Of a stretch of 6,128 bases of DNA, positions 1-6,128 are shown piece by piece. Numbering within the stretch: the first letter of the stretch is position 1; every line of letters starts with the position of its first letter. The translations under genes and the position numbers were made by a program. The stretch covers positions 22,987-29,114 of the forward strand of contig PBHT01000037.1 of assembly GCA_002720285.1 (NCBI GenBank). Reading direction: 5' to 3'. The notes beneath the pieces were generated by a model that saw nothing but the letters and a program-made list of their open reading frames with translations, was not told where the DNA came from and searched no databases. The DNA is from Acidobacteriota bacterium (lineage in GTDB: Bacteria > Acidobacteriota > Vicinamibacteria > Vicinamibacterales > UBA823).

Positions 1-278
1 GCCGAGCGAAATGAATTGGGAAATAAAACTGCAACGTCATATTTTCTGCCAGCCAAAGTTGCCACGTCCGAAGCGAACCCGTCCTGCCCACCCTCAAGGG
101 ACACGACCGCGTCGAGACCCGTGAGCATTCGGACAACCGGCGTCATCGCTCTAGGCAACGCCACAGCAAGATGTTGAGAAGCAAAATGGTTCCGGGCAGC
201 GGCTACCGATGGCAGCGCCATCACAATGTCCCCGAGCCAGTTCGGCAGCACGATTAACACGCGCTTCGGATCAGTCAC
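1..278 (-). CDS. waaF: ADP-heptose:LPS heptosyltransferase, WaaF-like (partial, N-terminal 92 codons)
   Basis: The reading frame runs off the left window edge, so only the N-terminal part is present. The family (GT9, GT-B fold) transfers heptose from ADP-heptose to the growing LPS inner core at the cytoplasmic face of the inner membrane. The visible N-terminus has a first beta strand followed by LPNWLGD (residues 11-17), matching the PSWVGD-type signature of heptosyltransferase II. Near the cut end, YDVAVLFPNSFRS (80-92) matches the LPNSFKSA motif typical of WaaF rather than WaaC. I chose the GTG at 278: the frame has a TGA just upstream at 284-282, and the next in-frame GTG (260) would cut into the first beta strand. 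No clear Shine-Dalgarno precedes it. It lies 48 nt after the acyltransferase stop and is probably the next gene of the same LPS operon. The GT9 family call is solid; WaaF over another GT9 member is likely but rests on a third of the protein. Confidence 0.8.
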   Translation of the reverse strand, partial: MTDPKRVLIVLPNWLGDIVMALPSVAAARNHFASQHLAVALPRAMTPVVRMLTGLDAVVSLEGGQDGFASDVATLAGRKYDVAVLFPNSFRS

Positions 279-326
279 GATTCATCGGATGAACTACTTA
301 ATTGAGGTGCTTCTTATTCTTCTCTC

Positions 327-1259
327 TTACTGAGCCGTTGGAAACACGCCATCAGTCTCTTTAAACTCGGACTCTTCGTCCCGCCACCGCCGATGCATCC
401 ACAACCACAAACTGGGGTGTCGCCTCACGTACGTCTCAAGCACATTCGTACACCGCTGGGTGAATGCAAGCAGGGCCTCTGGAGTCTCGTTCTCGGGTGG
501 TGGGACCACCGGCTCGTACACCAGACGATACCGTCCATCATTCAGGGGTAAGGCAAACAAGGGAATCACTGGCGCACCGGTACGCGCCGCCAAAACTGCC
601 AGGGCGGCGGTTGTCGCAACAGTACGGTTGAAAAATTTAACGTAAACCGCGTCTCGACTTTGGACGTGCTGGTCGATAGGAATGCCCACCGCACCATTCT
701 GGCGAAGAGTTTTGAACACTCTTCGCAATGTGCCACGACGATAGATCACCACATTGCCCGTGGAAACACGGATGCGCTCCAGAAACTTGTGCGCATGAGG
801 ATTGTCGAGCGCTCTCGCCATGACCGACATCGGCTCAAACTTAAGGGCGTGAGCCAGCGCTTGGATTTCCCAAAATCCGAAGTGTCCAGTAATAAACAGG
901 ATGCCCTTGCCAGAAGCTTGTGCTTTCTCGACGCGCTCTGCACCTGACACCTCAATCAAGTCGAGCATCGCATTGGGCGACAGCGTTCGGAATTTTAGGA
1001 GATCAGCGGCGAATCGACCGAAATGGTGGAAAGTGGAACGAGCTAAAGCTCGACATTCAGCAGAACTTCGGTTTGGAAAGGCTGTTTGTAAGTTTTCAAT
1101 CGCTAATCGGCGACGCGAATGGAACAACAAATAAAAGGCCTGTCCAAGAGCCCGGCCAGCCCACCGGGTGAAAGACCACGGTAGCACCCCGACAATCATC
1201 GCAATGACGACGAGTGCCACGTACTCACAGCGATAACGAATCGCGCTGTGGCCGTCCAT
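327..1259 (-). CDS. lpxL: Lipid A late acyltransferase, LpxL/HtrB family
   Basis: The 310-residue length is typical for the LpxL/LpxM/LpxP family, inner-membrane enzymes that transfer an acyl chain from acyl-ACP onto a hydroxyacyl chain of Kdo-lipid A to form the acyloxyacyl group. A hydrophobic anchor is seen at about residues 13-30. Next comes the family-conserved RRRLAIENLQTAFP (49-62). The catalytic HX4E box is GHFGFWE, with H126 and E131 intact. The C-terminal half has IDQHVQSRDAVYVKFFNR (195-212) and the terminal LWMHRRWR (286-293), both characteristic of the family. The start ATG overlaps the lpxK stop by one base (TAATG), so translation is probably coupled to lpxK; no strong independent Shine-Dalgarno is visible. 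Sequence alone does not tell which acyl position or chain length it serves, so the symbol denotes the family. Position after waaA and lpxK fits a Kdo-dependent late acylation step. Confidence 0.88.
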   Translation of the reverse strand: MDGHSAIRYRCEYVALVVIAMIVGVLPWSFTRWAGRALGQAFYLLFHSRRRLAIENLQTAFPNRSSAECRALARSTFHHFGRFAADLLKFRTLSPNAMLDLIEVSGAERVEKAQASGKGILFITGHFGFWEIQALAHALKFEPMSVMARALDNPHAHKFLERIRVSTGNVVIYRRGTLRRVFKTLRQNGAVGIPIDQHVQSRDAVYVKFFNRTVATTAALAVLAARTGAPVIPLFALPLNDGRYRLVYEPVVPPPENETPEALLAFTQRCTNVLETYVRRHPSLWLWMHRRWRDEESEFKETDGVFPTAQ

Positions 1260-2284
1260 TACCCACGCAGCCGCTCACGACGAGCTGATTCCACTCGCGC
1301 CAGTAGCCAAGATCGAAACGTGCTCTCTGACACCATTTCGACAAATAGTGGCAGTGCAGCCACAGTGAATGGTAGCGGTTGGTACTGTCGTAACCGCACA
1401 AGGTCTTTTTCTGTGGTGAGAACTAGGTCCACGCGTGTGGTGTTTACCTTCCTCTCAATATCTCGAATGTCGTCTACAGAAAACGGATGGTGGTCAGAAT
1501 ACCGTAACTCACAAACAACCGTCACGCCCGTTGCCCGCACGTCTTCGAAGAATCGTTCTGGCTGGGCGATGCCAGCCACGCACAACACCCGCGTCTCTGA
1601 AGTGAGTGGAACTCTTGGCTTGCTCGGGTCGATATCAACCGGTCCAGCCAATCGGCGAGTAAACTCAAACACAGTAGACACACCAAGACGGGCGCCGGCC
1701 ACCTCCGCTTCACTCCTCGTAGCGCCACTTATTAACAATGCGTGCGCTCGAACTGCCACTCCCAGCGGTTCGCGAAGTCGACCTGACGGCAGCGTTGACT
1801 GACCGTCTAACTCCCCCGCCTGCATCACCAAAATGTCAACATCCCGTTCAAGTTGCACGTGCTGAAATCCATCATCGAGAACGTGGACCGTAGCTCCAAG
1901 TCGAGCCTCTGCAAAGTGACCTGCTAAGTAACGTTCGGAGGAAACGGCGACTACCACCCTATCCAGTGCATGCGCCAGCATCATTGGCTCGTCGCCCGCT
2001 TGCTCTATGTCCGCCAGGATCCCATCGACATCACGAACCACCGTAACTCCATCTACTGCTTTTTGCCGACCGTAGCCCCGACTGAGAATAGCTGGTCGTT
2101 CACCGGCATCCCGAAGCAACGTCGCTACAAAGGCCGCGACTGGCGTCTTACCACTCCCTCCAACAGAGAGACTGCCGATGCTCACCACAGGCTGCTTCAA
2201 ACGTCGGCGACGCGTCGGGGTTGCTTCGTACCACCGGCGTCTCTGTCGAGCAACTACCGCATACAGTGAATCAATTAGCTGCAC
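1259..2284 (-). CDS. lpxK: Tetraacyldisaccharide 4'-kinase LpxK
   Basis: LpxK phosphorylates the 4' position of tetraacyldisaccharide-1-phosphate with ATP to give lipid IVA, at the cytoplasmic face of the inner membrane. At 341 residues it has normal length. The P-loop is GSLSVGGSGKT (37-47, lysine 46). It is followed by SRGYGR (68-73), GDEP (97-100; the Asp position corresponds to the catalytic aspartate described for the Aquifex enzyme), LDDGFQH (136-142), AGIAQPERFF (237-246), the conserved DHH (264-266) and TTEKDLVRL (290-298). All hallmark residues are present. The start is a GTG with GAGG 4 nt upstream (2289-2292); an in-frame TGA lies only three codons upstream (2293-2291), so no longer N-terminus is possible. 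Consequently the protein has only about 36 residues before the P-loop and lacks the hydrophobic N-terminal helix seen in E. coli LpxK; the segment is instead rich in arginine. It begins 18 nt after waaA and overlaps the acyltransferase start by 1 nt. Confidence 0.95.
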   Translation of the reverse strand: MQLIDSLYAVVARQRRRWYEATPTRRRRLKQPVVSIGSLSVGGSGKTPVAAFVATLLRDAGERPAILSRGYGRQKAVDGVTVVRDVDGILADIEQAGDEPMMLAHALDRVVVAVSSERYLAGHFAEARLGATVHVLDDGFQHVQLERDVDILVMQAGELDGQSTLPSGRLREPLGVAVRAHALLISGATRSEAEVAGARLGVSTVFEFTRRLAGPVDIDPSKPRVPLTSETRVLCVAGIAQPERFFEDVRATGVTVVCELRYSDHHPFSVDDIRDIERKVNTTRVDLVLTTEKDLVRLRQYQPLPFTVAALPLFVEMVSESTFRSWLLARVESARRERLRG

Positions 2285-2288
2285 ACAA

Positions 2289-2292
2289 CCTC
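2289..2292 (-). promoter_or_regulatory. Ribosome binding site of lpxK (GAGG)
   Basis: GAGG sits 4 nt before the GTG start of lpxK, inside the 18-nt gap after the waaA stop. It supports the GTG as the start, although the spacing is on the short side. Part of it coincides with the in-frame TGA that closes the frame upstream. Confidence 0.5.
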
Positions 2293-2302
2293 AGACAACT
2301 TA

Positions 2303-3646
2303 TTACGGAGCAAAACGGGAGGGGCTCACCACCCTTACAGAGGTTTCTGAGTCTACGGGAGGTAAAAGCTCTTGGATTACCTCAAGGCTCCGTTCCTTGG
2401 CACCGCGATTCGACTCGACAAGCGCTCGAGCAGTAGCACCGAGCCCAGCTCGACGCACTGGATCGTTAAGCAATGCCTGTAGTGTCTCTTCAAGTTCATC
2501 ACCAGACTGCACTTGGCAGGCACCGTTGGCTGCCAAGAATGTTTCGGCCACCTCCTTGAAATTCTGCATCCAAGGTCCGAAAACGATCGGCTTACCAAAA
2601 ATGGCAGGCTCCAAAATGTTGTGCCCCCCAACATCGACTAGACTCCCTCCCACAAAAACGACTGTCGCAATTTGGTAGAGGCGCGCAAGCTCGCCAATCG
2701 TGTCAAGGACCACGACATCGACGCGGGGCTCACTATCGATGGGAAGGTCTGTTCGGCGGGCAGCCGAGAATCCTGCTGAATCCACCATTCGAACAACTTC
2801 GTCGAAACGCTCAGGATGTCGGGGGGCAATGATGAGAAGGGCGTCTGCTGTGTCGAGCTTAATCTTGGCGAAAGCCCGCAAAACAGGCTCCTCCTCGCCG
2901 CGCAGTGTACTCGCCGCAACGACCACGTGACGAAGATCGCTAATTCTAAAATATCGCAACACACGGTCCTTCGTCTGAAGACCTGGTCGCGCTGCCGGGG
3001 TTTCCAATGAGTCGAACTTCAAGGTTCCAGTTACGGTCACGCGCCCGGGATCCGCGCCAAGCTCAATCAGGCGTCTCGATGATTCGTTTCCTTGCATGCA
3101 AAAACGATCGACGTGGGCCAAGACCTTACAGAACAACGGTCTGATAGCGCGGTAGCGGGGATACGACCGGGAGGAGATCCGGCCATTTACTAGAATCGTC
3201 TTAACATCGTAACGATGACACGCTCGTAACAGGTTTGGCCAAATTTCTGTTTCCATCATGATAAACAGTTTGGGCTTCACCAGCCGCAATGTCCTGTTCA
3301 CGATGAAATTCAGGTCGAATGGAAAGTAAAAGACGCCATCGAGTCCTTGCAGATTCTCGCGTGCCAATCGTTGACCGGTCATCGTCGTCGTTGACATGAA
3401 CAACCGAAGCGACGGGTATCGTTCTCTGAGCTCTGGCAATAGTGCACGTGCGGTCAACACCTCACCAACCGAGACGGCGTGAATCCAGATGGATGATTCG
3501 GCGTCGACATTAAGAGACACCGGAAGGTATCCAAGCCGCTGCCAAAAACTGTTAACGTACTTACGGTAGCGCAGTGCCTGATAGCCAAAATACGGCGACA
3601 CTGTCACGAAGAATGCGAACGTTAGCAGACTATAAATGAGGTACAT
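2303..3646 (-). CDS. waaA: 3-deoxy-D-manno-octulosonate (Kdo) transferase WaaA/KdtA
   Basis: WaaA (GT30, GT-B fold) transfers one or more Kdo residues from CMP-Kdo to lipid IVA, the first step of LPS core assembly. I start it at the ATG at 3646 (447 residues). AGGG lies 8 nt upstream, and the protein then opens directly with a hydrophobic membrane anchor (about residues 1-20), as is usual for this family. An upstream in-frame ATG at 3706 would add 20 non-hydrophobic residues and has a poorly placed ribosome site. Motifs in this numbering: WIHAVSVGE (54-62, with the conserved catalytic glutamate at 62), METEIWPN (131-138), NGRISSRSY (154-162), GTLKFD (207-212), APRHPERF (274-281) and the donor-site stretch from GGSLVDVGGHN to GKPIVFGP (333-358). 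The C-terminus extends about 17 residues past the usual terminal helix as a polar tail. It is the first gene of the minus-strand LPS operon. The number of Kdo units added cannot be read from sequence. Confidence 0.95.
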   Translation of the reverse strand: MYLIYSLLTFAFFVTVSPYFGYQALRYRKYVNSFWQRLGYLPVSLNVDAESSIWIHAVSVGEVLTARALLPELRERYPSLRLFMSTTTMTGQRLARENLQGLDGVFYFPFDLNFIVNRTLRLVKPKLFIMMETEIWPNLLRACHRYDVKTILVNGRISSRSYPRYRAIRPLFCKVLAHVDRFCMQGNESSRRLIELGADPGRVTVTGTLKFDSLETPAARPGLQTKDRVLRYFRISDLRHVVVAASTLRGEEEPVLRAFAKIKLDTADALLIIAPRHPERFDEVVRMVDSAGFSAARRTDLPIDSEPRVDVVVLDTIGELARLYQIATVVFVGGSLVDVGGHNILEPAIFGKPIVFGPWMQNFKEVAETFLAANGACQVQSGDELEETLQALLNDPVRRAGLGATARALVESNRGAKERSLEVIQELLPPVDSETSVRVVSPSRFAP

Positions 3647-3654
3647 CGGAGATG

Positions 3655-3658
3655 CCCT
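3655..3658 (-). promoter_or_regulatory. Ribosome binding site of waaA (AGGG)
   Basis: AGGG is placed 8 nt before the ATG at 3646. It decides the start in favour of this ATG over the in-frame ATG at 3706, where the only purine run (GAAGAG) directly abuts the start codon. Confidence 0.5.
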
Positions 3659-3723
3659 GCACCCGTTAATAGCCACACGCTGGCCTGTTCGGTGCAGCAA
3701 CGCCATCTCTTCGACGTCGGTCG

Positions 3724-3752
3724 AGTATAGCCATCAGTTTGACCATTCGCAA
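3724..3752 (-). promoter_or_regulatory. Predicted sigma-70-type promoter of the waaA-lpxK-lpxL operon
   Basis: On the minus strand, TTGCGA (3752-3747, 4 of 6 to consensus) is followed after 17 nt by TATACT (3729-3724, 5 of 6). Transcription would begin near 3717, giving a leader of about 70 nt before the waaA ATG at 3646. It overlaps the oppositely directed gap promoter. This is read from consensus only, with no experimental support. Confidence 0.5.
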
Positions 3753-4841
<1,089 letters not shown>

Positions 4842-4859
4842 ATTTCTGGCCCCGCGTGA

Positions 4860-6083
4860 ATGGCTGAGGCTACTCGTCTCCGTAAGAGAACTATCGAAGA
4901 CCTCGACATCGCCAGCAGGCGGGTCTTCATTCGGGTCGATTTCAACGTTCCGATCGTCGACGGAAAAATTACCGACGATACCCGGATCAGAGCATCGCTT
5001 CCAACCATTCGCTACGCGCTCACGAGAAACGCCACTGTCATTCTCGCATCACATCTCGGACGGCCGAGAGGTCATCGGTGCGATGCTCTTACGTTACGTC
5101 CCGTCGCCGCACGTCTGTCTGAGCTCCTCAAGAGGCCCGTTAAGTTCGCTGAAGAAACAATCGGGGCATCCGCGCAGAGAATCATCGCTGATACAAAACC
5201 TGGTAACGTCGTGCTCCTCGAAAACCTTAGGTTTCACAAGGGAGAAGAAACCAACGCTCCGGAGTTTGCTGAGGCACTCGCTGACCTCGCTGACATTTAC
5301 GTGAATGACGCCTTCGGTGCCGCACATCGAGCCCACGCGTCAACTGAAGGGATTACACAATATTTCAACGAAGTAGGCATTGGACTCCTAATGGCAGCTG
5401 AGCTCAATTACTTAGGGCGAGTGCTTGACGATCCAGAACGGCCGTTCGTGGCTCTGATCGGTGGCGCGAAGGTGTCTAGTAAGATTGACGTAATTCACAA
5501 TCTGGTCGAACGTGCCGACACATTACTTATTGGTGGCGCCATGGCCTACACTTTCTTGAAAGAACTGGGGCTTCCTGTTGGCCAGTCATTAGTCGAGAAT
5601 GAACTTTTGGAAACAGCACGACACATCATGAGTAGAGTCAAAACTCGAGATATTTCATTCGAACTCCCAGTGGATCATGTCGTGACATTCAAGACTGATG
5701 GTTCGGGAGCAAACGAAGTGCTTGAGGTGGACAATCCAGCAATCGGCAACCGACTGGGAGTCGATATTGGGCCGAAAACTGTGGAACATTATTCGAGCAT
5801 CCTCGCTGGAGCAAGTACTGTGGTCTGGAATGGGCCAATGGGCATCTTTGAAACCGATGTTTTTGCTAATGGTACAAAAGGTGTTGCCACTGCCGTCGCG
5901 GCCGTCAGTGGCACCACTATCGTTGGTGGCGGTGACTCTATCGCGGCAATAGCTGGGTTAGGCGTTAAAGATCACATTTCTCACATCTCGACAGGTGGCG
6001 GTGCTTCATTAGAATTTCTCGGCGGGCGAACACTGCCCGGCGTTGCAGCCATACCCGATCGTCTAGCCGACAAGTCTGTATAG
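4860..6083 (+). CDS. pgk: Phosphoglycerate kinase
   Basis: Phosphoglycerate kinase moves the acyl phosphate of 1,3-bisphosphoglycerate to ADP, giving ATP and 3-phosphoglycerate, using the product of the preceding gap enzyme. At 407 residues it is of normal bacterial length. Signature elements in order: RVDFNVP (25-31), SHLGRPRG (64-71), ENLRFHKGEE (121-130), NDAFGAAHRAHAS (149-161), GGAKVSSKI (201-209), GGAMAYTF (225-232), WNGPMGIFE (323-331), the nucleotide-binding GGGDS (356-360) and STGGGASLE (377-385). No key segment is missing. The ATG at 4860 gives about ten residues before the conserved TIEDLD. No recognisable Shine-Dalgarno precedes it, so translation may depend on ribosomes finishing gap 18 nt upstream. 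It is followed after 22 nt by the presumed tpiA start, consistent with one operon. Confidence 0.98.
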   Translation: MAEATRLRKRTIEDLDIASRRVFIRVDFNVPIVDGKITDDTRIRASLPTIRYALTRNATVILASHLGRPRGHRCDALTLRPVAARLSELLKRPVKFAEETIGASAQRIIADTKPGNVVLLENLRFHKGEETNAPEFAEALADLADIYVNDAFGAAHRAHASTEGITQYFNEVGIGLLMAAELNYLGRVLDDPERPFVALIGGAKVSSKIDVIHNLVERADTLLIGGAMAYTFLKELGLPVGQSLVENELLETARHIMSRVKTRDISFELPVDHVVTFKTDGSGANEVLEVDNPAIGNRLGVDIGPKTVEHYSSILAGASTVVWNGPMGIFETDVFANGTKGVATAVAAVSGTTIVGGGDSIAAIAGLGVKDHISHISTGGGASLEFLGGRTLPGVAAIPDRLADKSV

Positions 6084-6096
6084 GTTTCCTTTCGCC

Positions 6097-6100
6097 GAGG
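6097..6100 (+). promoter_or_regulatory. Ribosome binding site of the downstream gene (GAGG)
   Basis: GAGG stands 5 nt before the ATG at 6106, good Shine-Dalgarno spacing. It lies in the 22-nt gap after pgk and is what makes the short open frame at the window edge credible as a real gene start. Confidence 0.6.
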
Positions 6101-6105
6101 TAACG

Positions 6106-6128
6106 ATGCGCACTCCCCTCATAGCTGC
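6106..6128 (+). CDS. tpiA: Probable triosephosphate isomerase (partial, first 7 codons)
   Basis: Only MRTPLIA plus two bases (GC, so the eighth residue is alanine) is inside the window. That opening is what many bacterial triosephosphate isomerases show before their conserved NWKMN segment. The gene order gap-pgk-tpiA is very common, the frame begins 22 nt after pgk, and a GAGG ribosome site precedes it by 5 nt. The enzyme would interconvert dihydroxyacetone phosphate and glyceraldehyde 3-phosphate, feeding the gap reaction. Identification rests on eight residues and context, so it is likely rather than proven; the catalytic residues are beyond the edge. Confidence 0.72.

Noticed and set aside
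279..326. Possible terminator or promoter between the acyltransferase and waaF
   Set aside because: The 48-nt gap shows no stem-loop with a T-run and no convincing -35/-10 pair, so the genes are treated as one operon.
1248..1802. 184-codon open frame on the plus strand opposite lpxK
   Set aside because: It is antisense to a fully motif-complete lpxK and its translation is low-complexity (Ser/Arg/Thr-rich) without any recognisable domain; typical shadow of a G+C-moderate gene.
2178..2678. 166-codon open frame on the plus strand spanning the waaA/lpxK junction
   Set aside because: It lies opposite two well-supported genes, has no recognisable motif, and its Ser/Thr-rich composition is that of an antisense frame.
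3647..3706. Longer WaaA starting at the ATG at 3706
   Set aside because: The extra 20 residues are not hydrophobic and would bury the N-terminal membrane anchor, while the ATG at 3646 has a better-spaced AGGG upstream.
6084..6105. Possible transcription terminator after pgk
   Set aside because: The short gap has no inverted repeat or T-run, and a ribosome binding site and start codon follow at once.

Overview
The window is ordinary chromosomal core sequence from a Gram-negative, LPS-making bacterium. It holds two divergently transcribed housekeeping operons that start from a shared intergenic region at 3647-3833. Base composition looks moderate (slightly over half G+C by eye) and even across the window. 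The short-N-terminus, arginine-rich LpxK and the mix of genes resemble what I recall from Acidobacteriota, but that is a weak inference. No mobile element, RNA gene, CRISPR array or phage signal was seen, and no stretch over 300 bases lacks a gene.

Left half, minus strand, read from right to left: waaA/kdtA (Kdo transferase), lpxK (lipid A 4'-kinase), an lpxL-type lipid A late acyltransferase, and the first 92 codons of a waaF-like heptosyltransferase cut by the window edge. The junctions are tight: 18 nt between waaA and lpxK, a 1-nt TAATG overlap between lpxK and the acyltransferase, and 48 nt before the heptosyltransferase. Together the products phosphorylate the tetraacyl disaccharide, add Kdo, add a secondary acyl chain, and begin the heptose inner core. 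This is the cytoplasmic late stage of Kdo-lipid A and core assembly.

Right half, plus strand: gap (type I NAD-dependent glyceraldehyde-3-phosphate dehydrogenase), then pgk (phosphoglycerate kinase) 18 nt downstream, then a start codon with a good ribosome binding site and seven codons (MRTPLIA) that look like the beginning of tpiA. This is the classic gap-pgk-tpiA triose-phosphate operon of lower glycolysis/gluconeogenesis.

The most notable non-coding structure is the divergent control region. Two sigma-70-like promoters can be read there, back to back and physically overlapping, so that each -35 hexamer lies inside the spacer of the other promoter. I found no previously undescribed system. 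The remaining observations concern start sites, a short LpxK N-terminus and a small repeat in the control region.
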